Under the pieces are notes generated by a model, which was not told where the DNA came from, ran no database searches, and saw only the letters and a list, made by a program, of their open reading frames with translations. The position numbers were made by a program, and so were the translations under genes. A stretch of DNA of 64,000 nt from positions 1 through 64,000 of the forward strand of contig OMXL01000005.1 of the NCBI GenBank assembly GCA_900314985.1, given 5' to 3'. The DNA is from an uncultured Prevotellaceae bacterium. Its GTDB lineage: Bacteria > Bacteroidota > Bacteroidia > Bacteroidales > Bacteroidaceae. This document shows, piece by piece, positions 1 to 8,491 of the stretch (the stretch's first letter is position 1; each line of letters opens with the position of its first letter).

Positions 1-97
1 AGAGGTTCGTCGTTGTCATCAGAACGAAACCTTCTCCAGCGCATGTTCAGCGCTCATTGGTAACTTTTCCAGTTGCAAACATAGTAACTGCGTTCCA
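1..97 (-). mobile_element. IS110-family left-end remnant, cut by window edge
   Basis: These bases match 3190-3286 with only a few mismatches. At the second site the same sequence lies just upstream of an IS110-type transposase start. This copy therefore looks like the non-coding left end of another IS110 element whose transposase would lie off the left edge. In IS110-group elements this upstream region encodes the bridge RNA (established knowledge). The match ends near base 97, which should be close to the element boundary. Confidence 0.6.
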
Positions 98-150
98 CAT
101 TCCAAGTCAAAATCGCCTCATTCAGCTGACTGATTTGACCGTCCGAATTG

Positions 151-172
151 ACTGAACATGCTCCGATTTAGC
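151..172 (+). repeat. Dispersed hairpin-type repeat, single degenerate copy
   Basis: This is a degenerate copy of the short element with consensus TGAACGGnnATGCTCCGTTTT that is clustered at 57.4-57.7 kb. Here part of the left arm is lost. Confidence 0.4.
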
Positions 173-181
173 TAAATGCAT

Positions 182-685
182 CTATATTAACAAATCCTTA
201 ATTTTAAAGAAACGCAAAGGTGTATGAAAAATACCATTGTTATACTTAATATCATCAACCCTACTTCTCGTTTTCATCCCCTCTACAAGCCCTATCATGC
301 GTATTTCTGGTTCAAAATTCTCCTTAAACACATTGTTCATTCGTTCAATTAAATAGTTACAGAATTGTTTTGTTGCCCAAAGTTGTTTATTTGGAGATTT
401 ACTCTTCTTGAGCTCAAATATCAGAACAAAAGGTTTATTATCACTTTTGCGGTTCGTAAATATTATATAATCTGATACGATTTTCAAGCCAGGAAAGTTC
501 TTATAGAATGGAAATGGCTCAGGAATCCCCGAGGCAACAGCGTCGAATGAATAAACCAGCAGTTTGCCGCTTTGTTCATATTTAATCTCCTGCCGTCCCG
601 ATGCCTTGTCTTCCTTTAATGTATTTCGGGAGTTAACTTTATAATTACTAGATATAGTCTGTTCAATACAAGAAAGAAAATCCAT
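182..685 (-). CDS. Putative PD-(D/E)XK-like partner of an AAA ATPase
   Basis: I do not recognise the family. The 167-residue protein has a D-(about 18 residues)-E-L-K arrangement near residues 72-93, with hydrophobic strands on either side (SDYIIF ... VLIFELKK). A Gln-containing helix follows (TKQFCNYLI). This spacing fits a restriction-endonuclease-like fold, but the fold is inferred from motif pattern only. It lies 3 bp downstream of an AAA ATPase gene on the same strand, so the two are almost certainly co-transcribed. ATPase plus nuclease pairs are common in anti-phage systems, so a nuclease effector role is the best guess. Alternatively it could be a non-catalytic accessory subunit. Confidence 0.6.
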   Translation of the reverse strand: MDFLSCIEQTISSNYKVNSRNTLKEDKASGRQEIKYEQSGKLLVYSFDAVASGIPEPFPFYKNFPGLKIVSDYIIFTNRKSDNKPFVLIFELKKSKSPNKQLWATKQFCNYLIERMNNVFKENFEPEIRMIGLVEGMKTRSRVDDIKYNNGIFHTPLRFFKIKDLLI

Positions 686-688
686 ATT

Positions 689-1975
689 CTAACCTTCTAT
701 TGCTTCATATATTCTCTGACTTGTCGCAACCTGATCATTAATAACCTCGTCTATCAGATCAATACTAAAGCCTGTCTTTGTAACCTCCAGCTCCTTTCCA
801 ACCACACCGTTCTCATTCTTTTGTATTTCAAAATAATATGGTCTAACAGTATCTACCGTCAAAACTTCATCTTTACTATATCCTAGCTTCTTAATTATCT
901 CATCATCCTTTATGGAAGATAACATTATCATATTGTTTATCTCACGAACAATATAGTCACTATGCGTATTGATTATCAGTTTAATACCAGCATTCACTAT
1001 CAACGAGAACACTCTTGCAAGGAGTATTTGATTCTTTGGATGAAGATTTATCTCAGGCTCATCAATTATTATCAAATTACAATCCATTGCAGTATGACGA
1101 AGGAACAACACGATAGAACATATCGTCTTGACACCTGATGACGACAAAGACAGAGGAATCTCATTATTCATATGATTAGTGGAATACCACACCTCATTAT
1201 CTTTATTCAATACCAAGTGTCCTTTTAGGATATCTCTTTCTATTTTATCAGCTAAATAGCCATATTGAGAATTCTGAAAAAACCTTTTTCTTAAATTGCC
1301 AAGGTCATCAAGCATTCTGGCCATAGGCAAAGGGAACTTTGATTTCTTGCGTTTTGCCCCTACGCCTTTAGTTTCCTCGATAATTTGACTCAGCTCCTTA
1401 TTGAAAGTAAACATCCCTCCCCGGTCAGAAGTTTCAATATCTTCAACAACGCTATTAAAGATTAAACATTTTAGAATAATCATATTATCAAGTGCCACAC
1501 TTTTATCATCGGTCTCAAAACATCTTATTGTCATCCTATCAGACCTCTTCTTTTTTAGGAATTCAAAAGAGCCAATAACTTTAAGATTGAACGCTGAGAC
1601 ATAGATAAATGCTTTAAACTCCTCCCTGCTTGTCAGCAAAGTCACACGCGCGTCCCGAACCAGATCATCACTAGCATCTACATTAAAAATAAACGGGAGC
1701 ATCTCGTTTACATTCTTTATATGATTGACTAAAATGTCATATAATGCATTATAATCTATAACAGATGTTTTCTTTTGGGATGGGGTCTTAATTATTTTTC
1801 CTAGTCCTATAAAATCTTTATCATAGAGGAAAAGAGCATTAATACAATAAATGACATATGAGACATAGGTTTTACCTGTGCCATTCAAGCCTGTAAAAAC
1901 CATAAACTGGCGAGAAAAATCCAGTTCTATCTTTTTCACAGGACCTAAATTTTCAATTCTGATTTTCATTTTCAA
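689..1975 (-). CDS. AAA-family ATPase (SMC/OLD-like AAA_15/AAA_21 type)
   Basis: This 428-residue ABC-type ATPase has Walker A at residues 29-36 (GLNGTGKT), a signature-like segment SLSSSGVK, Walker B with catalytic Glu (IIIDEPEINLHP) and a switch His (INTHSDY). These motifs place it with the small RecF/OLD-like ATPases found in defence loci. There is no TOPRIM or other nuclease domain after the ATPase, so catalysis on a target would need the partner encoded just downstream at 182-685. The gene is isolated from the next operon by mobile-element remnants. The two-gene unit resembles, but does not match, PARIS or Septu; I cannot name a known system for it. Confidence 0.8.
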   Translation of the reverse strand: MKMKIRIENLGPVKKIELDFSRQFMVFTGLNGTGKTYVSYVIYCINALFLYDKDFIGLGKIIKTPSQKKTSVIDYNALYDILVNHIKNVNEMLPFIFNVDASDDLVRDARVTLLTSREEFKAFIYVSAFNLKVIGSFEFLKKKRSDRMTIRCFETDDKSVALDNMIILKCLIFNSVVEDIETSDRGGMFTFNKELSQIIEETKGVGAKRKKSKFPLPMARMLDDLGNLRKRFFQNSQYGYLADKIERDILKGHLVLNKDNEVWYSTNHMNNEIPLSLSSSGVKTICSIVLFLRHTAMDCNLIIIDEPEINLHPKNQILLARVFSLIVNAGIKLIINTHSDYIVREINNMIMLSSIKDDEIIKKLGYSKDEVLTVDTVRPYYFEIQKNENGVVGKELEVTKTGFSIDLIDEVINDQVATSQRIYEAIEG

Positions 1976-2039
1976 TAACGATTATAGTAATTTATATAAG
2001 GGGCACAAGAAAAGGTCTGTTACATCATTTTTCTGTTTA

Positions 2040-2090
2040 TGAATTATTTTACTTCCTATTCCTGACCCACCGGAACGGGTCTCTGTTTCA
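2040..2090. repeat. REP-like palindromic element
   Basis: The element has a perfect 5-bp stem, GACCC / GGGTC, around an ACCGGAAC loop. It is followed by a GAAACAG-type tail on the minus strand that resembles the REP sequences flanking RAYT fragments elsewhere in the window. Confidence 0.4.
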
Positions 2091-2220
2091 TCAAATACGG
2101 TATATCATGCTTTTCCCGATTCCTGTCAATCTCTCCAATTGGCGTAGTGAAGCTTTTCTTTCTTTCAATTCAATCAATACCGACCTTCTTATCTTGATTG
2201 ATTTTCAGGAAAGCAGGCTT

Positions 2221-2667
2221 CTATTTCCGACTCTTTTTCTTGTCATTTCTCATAGACACAATAAAGGCAATGATGATGGCAATTTCAATTCCCAGCCCAA
2301 TATAAAACGCTATATTAGATGAGATGTCAACGAACATTTTGACAAGAGCAGGAATAAACAAAGTTGGTATTGATATGAAAGCGCCAATCAAACCAGTTAA
2401 CTGCAAATAATTTCTGGTTTCGTCGTCATTTTTATTCACTGTCTCCTCATCAATAGCAAATGCAAAAAATAACGTATTACACAGCCATACAGGCATAGTT
2501 ATACCCATTGACAGGAACAATAGTTTTACAGTTTCAACCGTCATGAACAAGTCCTCACGGAATAGAAACACTAACAACAGACCAGGTATAATCGTACTAA
2601 TCATCATTGCTACGATAAAACTCCATGTTATCGGAGGTATACCTTTGAAATCATTTATGTTTGCCAT
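2221..2667 (-). CDS. Small integral membrane protein of unknown function
   Basis: This 148-residue protein has four likely transmembrane helices (about residues 13-36, 46-70, 88-110 and 117-138) and ends in a basic tail (NDKKKSRK). I do not recognise the family. It stands between the AAA ATPase pair and a RAYT/IS110 junk segment with no close co-directional neighbour. It could be a membrane effector of a nearby system or an unrelated cargo gene. Confidence 0.5.
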   Translation of the reverse strand: MANINDFKGIPPITWSFIVAMMISTIIPGLLLVFLFREDLFMTVETVKLLFLSMGITMPVWLCNTLFFAFAIDEETVNKNDDETRNYLQLTGLIGAFISIPTLFIPALVKMFVDISSNIAFYIGLGIEIAIIIAFIVSMRNDKKKSRK

Positions 2668-2710
2668 CTTATCGTCCTTTATTCAATAAATCTTTCCTTC
2701 CAAACTTTGG

Positions 2711-2880
2711 GGGGCACTTCAAACCTGTCCGTTTCAACGAATATATTTTGATGATTGATACCACGCATCATCACATGGTAAATACCAGTTCCCGATGATT
2801 CTCTTGCCTGCCTTGGCATTGCTTAGATATTGATTACCTTCAACTCAGATTCCTTGTGAAACATGAACCCGTCCCCGCGT
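2711..2880 (-). mobile_element. RAYT (Y1 transposase) N-terminal fragment with REP
   Basis: Reading from an ATG at 2819 on the minus strand gives the start of a REP-associated tyrosine transposase (MPRQARESSGTGIYHVMMRG ...). It is truncated after about 36 residues, before the HUH motif. The REP-type sequence (GTGAAACATGAACCCGTCCCC in plus orientation, 2851-2880) lies just upstream, as at the other RAYT relics. Confidence 0.65.
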
Positions 2881-3090
2881 TCCTCGGAAGCCTGCCTCGT
2901 AGGCTGACATGAAGTGCGCTTCAGGGAATTTCTTGTTCAGTCTGTCAAAGAGCTCCTTTGCATCTGCATGCTGAGCGAATGAATACTTGTAGCCACTCTC
3001 TGTGAGCGTTGTCACGTGCCACGTTTTCAAATGTACGTCAATTCCGACGTAAATGTTTTGTCCTTTGAAGGAAATTTTGTTACTTTGCAT
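2881..3090 (-). pseudogene. IS110-family transposase, N-terminal fragment
   Basis: About 70 residues match the start of an IS110 DEDD transposase: the YVGIDVHLKTW motif carries the first catalytic Asp, and AYEAGFRG follows where the family has an E-x-G segment. The reading frame then runs directly into REP sequence at 2880, so the rest of the transposase (RuvC remainder and Tnp C-terminal domain) is gone. It cannot be active. Confidence 0.75.
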
Positions 3091-3286
3091 CCCGGTACGG
3101 TTTTAATTGTGAATGTTTCCTTCAATTTTTCACGTTCTAATGCGTAGCCCATCGTTCTGATGGCAATGAGGGTTCTCGCAGCGTAGCGGAGAGGTTCGTC
3201 GTTGTCAGCAGAACGAAACCTTCTTCTGCGCATGTCCAGCGCTCATTGGTAACTTTTCCAGTTGCAAACATAGTAACTCCGTTCTC
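3091..3286 (-). ncRNA. IS110 left-end non-coding region, candidate bridge RNA
   Basis: About 195 bp of non-coding DNA lies upstream of the IS110 transposase start, the position of the bridge RNA in the IS110 group. It contains a foldable segment (GAGGTTCGT near 3191 and ACGAAACCTTC near 3213) forming a stem of about ten pairs round the GTTGTCAGCAGA loop. The distal half recurs at bases 1-97. That it is transcribed is inference. Confidence 0.45.
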
Positions 3287-3290
3287 CATC

Positions 3291-4295
3291 TCATTTCATA
3301 ATATCATCGTGCAACTTCCCGAAACAGCGATGGAACTCGTGTTTGAAGCCAGTCGCAAAGATGTCTTGCTTCAGCTGGGTCATATAACGCACTCCATGAG
3401 CAGTTACCTTCGTCTTTGGTGATTGTAGTATCATCCGCGCCAGTTCCATAATTCGTGCATCGGTGTATCGCTCTTTCAAGTCAAGTAACCTCAATGCCTC
3501 GCACTTATGGTAGTCATACCGTTCTTTCAGATAAAAAGCATTTATCTCTTCATCATAGTCCGGGTCAAGATAAGTATTAAACTTTATCTCATAGTCATCC
3601 ATTCGCTTTTCAAAACCAATGGTTGAACACTCGCCCTTCTTGTTGATGACCTCAATCGTTACCTTTTCTTCAAAGTCATATTTTTCATTGGTTGGACTCA
3701 ACTTCTTTCTGATTCTCGCATCAGGATAGAGTTCCCGTTGTCCCTTCACTCTGCTACCATTGCACATTTGGCACGACGGAACAAAGTTGAATAGTGAGAG
3801 TGCAACTATCGGACATTTTGCTTTTTGTAGCACATGGTCCAAATCAAACTGTGCTTTCTTTCCTGTTTGGAGTGTAAACGGATTCACATATGCCATATCG
3901 CAATAAAGGCAGGTGTGTATCTCCAGTCCATTGTCCTCATTCATAAAGAAAGCTGCTATTACTGGTTGAAGGGCATCCCAATCATGCCCCCATCGAGCAA
4001 TCTTCTCTCCGTATGAAAACAATGCCCTAGCATCTTCATGCAGCATACCGTGGAGTTTTTTTACTTTCAGGCTGACATAGAGGTCGTAAATATCCGCCAG
4101 TGTCTCAAAGTCTGCCACCAACAATTTATTAAACTTAATCGGCAGCAGGTTCTTAAACCGTCCATCTACGCCAACGAGTTGCCTCCGCAGCGCAACCCAC
4201 CTCGTCTGCCTCAATGTCCTGTCTGGGAATATCTTCACGTATGCTTCCTTCAACGTCTCTCGATGCTTGGCATTCCCATAGTTCATCTTAATCAT
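3291..4295 (-). CDS. HNH endonuclease, Septu PtuB-like
   Basis: This 334-residue protein has an HNH core in its central part: a CxxC zinc knuckle (CLYCDMAY, near residue 130), the DLDHVLQ motif with the catalytic His, then NFVPSCQMCNGSRVKGQ carrying the second CxxC and the Asn. The layout fits the HNH nucleases paired with PtuA-type ATPases in Septu (established family knowledge). Its start overlaps the end of the ATPase gene by 4 bp, implying translational coupling. It is the last gene of a five-gene operon. It is longer than a minimal PtuB, and the extra N-terminal 120 residues are unrecognised. Confidence 0.8.
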   Translation of the reverse strand: MIKMNYGNAKHRETLKEAYVKIFPDRTLRQTRWVALRRQLVGVDGRFKNLLPIKFNKLLVADFETLADIYDLYVSLKVKKLHGMLHEDARALFSYGEKIARWGHDWDALQPVIAAFFMNEDNGLEIHTCLYCDMAYVNPFTLQTGKKAQFDLDHVLQKAKCPIVALSLFNFVPSCQMCNGSRVKGQRELYPDARIRKKLSPTNEKYDFEEKVTIEVINKKGECSTIGFEKRMDDYEIKFNTYLDPDYDEEINAFYLKERYDYHKCEALRLLDLKERYTDARIMELARMILQSPKTKVTAHGVRYMTQLKQDIFATGFKHEFHRCFGKLHDDIMK

Positions 4296-6793
4296 TGCTG
4301 AGCCTCCTTCCTTGCCTTCAGTCCTTTCAGTTCTTCAAGTTGGGCCTCCGCATTTCTAATACGAGAGTCTAAGTCATCTTCACGTCCTGGCAGATAGGTT
4401 TCCATCTCGTCAAGCATTCTGTTCGTCAACCCATGCAGATACTCATCAGCTATCAAGCCAGCCACATAGCGATATTCGCTCCACCGTCCTGCTTCTCTTT
4501 TTACTACTCCTTGTCTGTTCTTGCTTGTCGTAAATTTGTTGTAAAGTCCAAGAATCCCCTCTACTTTCTTCCTTGCTACATCACCCACAGTATAGTCCAT
4601 AAAGAAACTGTTGCCCAGCATTTCGTGGATGTTAGCACAGAAAGTCTCGTTCACATCATTATCATCTCCCAAGGCAAGCACATTGGCTCTGGGCAGGTCG
4701 CTCAAGACAAAAGGCGAGTGAGTCACCATCATAATATTCAGACCCTCGACATTCTCCAAATGAAGATTTCCTAAAGTACTGGTCAGATAGCTCACAAAAC
4801 GTCTCTGTAAATCGGGGTGGAAATAAAGCTCCACCTCGTCAAATACCGCGTTAATGTATTTATAACGGATAGTCGTCTCTTGATCTTCCACATACTCAGA
4901 TTCGCTCTTGTCATCGGATGAGCGGGTTTCTATTTTCCTACGATAGTTGTCTTTCCATACGGAATCTATATTAACCAGATGATAGGCGAAGTTACTGATA
5001 ATACCTGATATTTGTCTCTCGCCTGAACTGAGGCCGTACATCGGTATCAGATCCTTGTCACTATAGCTGCCATCCCGTCTAATTTTATTCTGCTCTATCA
5101 CCATAAGCGTAGCATCGAATATCGGTGGCAGCATGACCTCCATGATATCTGGAGTCTTGGCATAGAGTTCGCCTTCTGAAATGTAGAATAAAGGAATGGG
5201 CCGCTTAATGTCATCGCTAAATTTCAGCACAACATGCCCTGTATGAGGATCTGTTGTGAATACTGGCAAGTCTTTCTCTTCATATCCTTCTGGCACATTG
5301 GCAGTCAACTGCCCGTTTTGTCCATTCATTTTGATGTCCATATCTTCAAAAGTCTTGCGGATTCTGGAATACCGCTCATAGACATCATATAGGGGTATTA
5401 ACTCCCGATAATCCTCCCTGAATATCTGGAATTTCAAGAAGCACAATGTCTGACGCAACTTCAACGTGATATGCGTCTCGTCTTGTAGCATTTCCGACAA
5501 CAGCACCTCAACCCGCTCAGGGTTAAATTGTTTAAAGTATATTAGAGCATTCTCTAACCGATTGTATTTGTCGTATGTCTGTGCTATCTTCAGTGTCTTA
5601 TACACTACATAGTCCCATGCAAGCTTCTCATGTTCTGTTTCCTCATGATAGCCCATACAAAATAGTTTGCTCCACGTCGTACAAAGCGTAGTCCTGACAT
5701 CGCCAAAATTTCTGGTCAGCGAGTTTCCCTTATACCTGAGCGTATCAAACAGATTGTCTCTGCTGAAATAGCAATCCACCTTCTGTGATATTCTGATTGC
5801 CACCACCTCCAGATGCTCATTGATGATTCTAAACGGGAATATTGGCTGTCCGCCATGCCCCTTCTTTCCCTTACTCGAATAGAGGAGCATGTTATTCAAC
5901 CGCTCTGCCGCCAATTTATTTTCCTTCGGCACATTGATATTACCATTGTCGCGCATCGGGTTCAGCACAATCGGGGTCTGATAGCCGTCATTCTTATGGA
6001 AAAGCCCCATCAGCCAGTTCTGCTCTTGGGTATATTTCCCATTATACATCAACTGCCTATTATCGTTATCTTTCCTATCTCGCCATCTGTCCTCTAGCGT
6101 TCGCTCATCGTAGTAGTCCTTATAGTTGTAGGCATACATTGAGTAGTTGAAGATAGCCGTATAAAAGAAGTTGTCCAACTGTATCAACCCCAGATCATTG
6201 CCAACAATCGGGTTGAACTTATCATCCCGTCCGTCTGCCGACAAAAGTTCTGTCATCTGGTCGCATATATAGCATTTGTCTTCTGTATTCCATTGGTATT
6301 TGGCAATCTTTACGGATCTCCCGAATACCTGTATCTGGAAGTACAAATTGCCCTCTGCAGCCACTATGCTGCCATATACATTTTCTATGAAAAACAGGTG
6401 CTCCGATGATTTATGATTATAGGTTTCACCTTTCGCAGCTACCGAAAAGTTATTCAGTATACGTATCATTAGCTCAATGGCAGAACTTTTACCACTGCCA
6501 TTCTGCCCTACTACAGCACTGATACTCACCGCCAGATTGTCTGTGTCATACAGCATACCATCGCCATCAGCATCATCGGGAACAGTCAATGTATAGCCAT
6601 ATAGTGGCTGTACGTCATATTCGTCTGCCACGCCATTTTCCACATCCTTCAGTTTGTATCCGCTGTAGAAGTACATCCACTCCTTACCGAATACTTTCTT
6701 CTGGATGCCTTTCACCTTAGCTATAGTTCCCTCGTCTCTCCCTTTTGGAGTGATAGGACGCAAAGCAATGATTCTGAATCTCGATTTCGCCAT
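4292..6793 (-). CDS. SMC/RecF-like AAA ATPase, PtuA-like
   Basis: This large ABC-type ATPase (833 residues) has Walker A at about 95-102 (GQNGSGKS), a signature motif (LSSGERQ), Walker B with Glu (NAVFDEVELYFHP) and a D/H-loop (MVTHSPFVLSDLP). The long middle insert of several hundred residues is helical and would form the coiled-coil or lid region. The C-terminus is a charged helix (RIRNAEAQLEELKGLKARKE). With the overlapping HNH gene it forms a Septu-type pair (inference from gene order and motifs). It starts 12 bp after the HerA gene ends, so this pair is also joined to the SIR2-HerA pair in one transcription unit. Confidence 0.85.
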   Translation of the reverse strand: MAKSRFRIIALRPITPKGRDEGTIAKVKGIQKKVFGKEWMYFYSGYKLKDVENGVADEYDVQPLYGYTLTVPDDADGDGMLYDTDNLAVSISAVVGQNGSGKSSAIELMIRILNNFSVAAKGETYNHKSSEHLFFIENVYGSIVAAEGNLYFQIQVFGRSVKIAKYQWNTEDKCYICDQMTELLSADGRDDKFNPIVGNDLGLIQLDNFFYTAIFNYSMYAYNYKDYYDERTLEDRWRDRKDNDNRQLMYNGKYTQEQNWLMGLFHKNDGYQTPIVLNPMRDNGNINVPKENKLAAERLNNMLLYSSKGKKGHGGQPIFPFRIINEHLEVVAIRISQKVDCYFSRDNLFDTLRYKGNSLTRNFGDVRTTLCTTWSKLFCMGYHEETEHEKLAWDYVVYKTLKIAQTYDKYNRLENALIYFKQFNPERVEVLLSEMLQDETHITLKLRQTLCFLKFQIFREDYRELIPLYDVYERYSRIRKTFEDMDIKMNGQNGQLTANVPEGYEEKDLPVFTTDPHTGHVVLKFSDDIKRPIPLFYISEGELYAKTPDIMEVMLPPIFDATLMVIEQNKIRRDGSYSDKDLIPMYGLSSGERQISGIISNFAYHLVNIDSVWKDNYRRKIETRSSDDKSESEYVEDQETTIRYKYINAVFDEVELYFHPDLQRRFVSYLTSTLGNLHLENVEGLNIMMVTHSPFVLSDLPRANVLALGDDNDVNETFCANIHEMLGNSFFMDYTVGDVARKKVEGILGLYNKFTTSKNRQGVVKREAGRWSEYRYVAGLIADEYLHGLTNRMLDEMETYLPGREDDLDSRIRNAEAQLEELKGLKARKEAQQ

Positions 6794-6805
6794 AGACTTA
6801 CGTTC

Positions 6806-8491
6806 TTACGATTTCTGTTGCTGCCGCAATGCCTTTACCGCTTTCTCCCATGTTGATGATTTCTTGTCCTCGTCCCATTTATCCCAGAATTCCACTGTAG
6901 AACTGTTAGGTTGTATCTTCGGTTTGTCAAGAACCACGCGGCTTGGCAGCAGCGATGCATCTCCCACCACTAGACCTTCACCAACGTCCAATATAGGCAA
7001 CATCTCTGCGAAATCACCAAGATTGTCGGGAAACAGACGGCGAATCACATTCTGGTCTTCTGGATTGGTCAGTCTCATGGCAATGAAGTTTCCACATTGA
7101 CTCAGTATGGTTTTGCTCACATCAGCAGGGCGTTGGCTTATAACAACCAATGACACGCCATATTTTCTTCCCTCCTTTGCGATTCTCTCAAAGTTCTTCA
7201 AGCCTCTTTCATCCATGTTGTCTGCCGCAGTTACAGGCAGATAAAGATGTGCCTCGTCACAAAATATAGCAATAGGATGTCTGTCATCAGCATCCGTCCA
7301 CTGTTGCACGGTGAATATCAGACGGCCAATCAAACCAGTTATCAATGGCAAAATATCCGATGGTACCTCTGAGAAGTCGATTATCTTTACACCATTATTA
7401 TTACCATAACCAAGCACTTTCTCTATCAGTTGAGGAAGCCAGTCGTATGCCAGCAAGGCAGCATCGTCGTTAAACAGGAAGTTGAGACGTTTGTCAGTTA
7501 TCTTACTTTCAAGACGCTGAATGAATCGAGTCAGTTTGCTATTCAATGGTCCTTGTTTCTCTGATCCAGCCCTTGCTCCTGGAACCATTTCTTCGTCCAA
7601 TCGCTTCAATTCATCCAAAACAGCTTGAATTCTGTAAGGTATCGGGCTTTCTACTGTCATATTGGCCTCTGTTGTTACATCTCCTGCAGCCCTGACTGTA
7701 CCTTGTTTCTCTCTGAGGATAAGGTCGAACAAGGCACGTGATTGGTTCGGGGCATTAGTATCAGAACGGTCTAAGAGCATCGCGGCCATCTCTTCGTAAG
7801 ACAGCAGCCAATAAGGCAGGAATATAGCTTGGTCATTGTCTGGTTTCTCTCCAGGACCGGCAATTTTCAGTAGACAGGCATTGTTCAGGTCCTTTAGCGG
7901 CGTATACTCACCATGGATGTCAAAGATAACAACATTTACGGACTTCAATGCAGTAGCCTTCTCTAAGATGTTGGCCACCGTCCACGACTTTCCAGACCCC
8001 GTTCCACCGACAATCACAGCATGACGTTGGAAGAACTTGTTACCATCCAGATTGGCAACCGACTCTTCTGACATAGTATACTTTCCTATTGTCAGTGGAT
8101 TTGAACTACCCGACGATATAGCTTTCATAAATTCCGATAGTTCTTGGCCCCGGAGCAAGTAGCATTCTGCATCCAAGCTTGGCACGGTGTTCAATGTCCT
8201 CTTGAACACATGCTTCTTGACACCATCCCTTTCCCTGAGAGTTCCCACTAGATTCACTCTAATGGTGTTCTCCAGTACCGCAGAGACGCTATCATCCTCG
8301 CCATCAACGGGCGAGGCTTTTCTGAGAATCTTTGTCACAAGGCCAATTATCTTCTCATTTGTCTTAGAGGAGTTTACTTGGACTATTTGGTTCACCTGTA
8401 CGCTGTTCACCAGTTCGTCTCTTTCAATGTTGATGGTCACATTACCAGTATCTACATACTGGACTTTTCCTATCATGATACTCTCGTTCAT
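6806..8491 (-). CDS. herA: HerA-type ATPase/translocase (SIR2-HerA system)
   Basis: This HerA/FtsK-like hexameric ATPase has an N-terminal HAS-barrel (about residues 5-90), Walker A at about 162-169 (GGTGSGKS), Walker B (IAIFCDEAHLYLP) and the downstream segment SLVVISQRPADVSKTILSQC typical of HerA. I chose the start at 8491 because its ATG overlaps the SIR2 stop as ATGA; the open frame runs 11 codons further upstream. HerA proteins with SIR2 partners form a supramolecular NAD-depleting anti-phage complex (the SIR2-HerA, or Nezha, system; established knowledge). Here HerA sits between SIR2 and a Septu-like pair. Confidence 0.9.
   Translation of the reverse strand: MNESIMIGKVQYVDTGNVTINIERDELVNSVQVNQIVQVNSSKTNEKIIGLVTKILRKASPVDGEDDSVSAVLENTIRVNLVGTLRERDGVKKHVFKRTLNTVPSLDAECYLLRGQELSEFMKAISSGSSNPLTIGKYTMSEESVANLDGNKFFQRHAVIVGGTGSGKSWTVANILEKATALKSVNVVIFDIHGEYTPLKDLNNACLLKIAGPGEKPDNDQAIFLPYWLLSYEEMAAMLLDRSDTNAPNQSRALFDLILREKQGTVRAAGDVTTEANMTVESPIPYRIQAVLDELKRLDEEMVPGARAGSEKQGPLNSKLTRFIQRLESKITDKRLNFLFNDDAALLAYDWLPQLIEKVLGYGNNNGVKIIDFSEVPSDILPLITGLIGRLIFTVQQWTDADDRHPIAIFCDEAHLYLPVTAADNMDERGLKNFERIAKEGRKYGVSLVVISQRPADVSKTILSQCGNFIAMRLTNPEDQNVIRRLFPDNLGDFAEMLPILDVGEGLVVGDASLLPSRVVLDKPKIQPNSSTVEFWDKWDEDKKSSTWEKAVKALRQQQKS

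Noticed and set aside
689-1975. PARIS system (AriA/AriB)
   Set aside because: The ATPase fits loosely, but the partner lacks the TOPRIM/DUF4435 features of AriB.
3027-3233. A 68-residue minus-strand frame overlapping the IS110 start region
   Set aside because: It lies in the non-coding left end of the IS110 remnant, is rich in Arg without domain pattern, and overlaps the transposase start in another frame.
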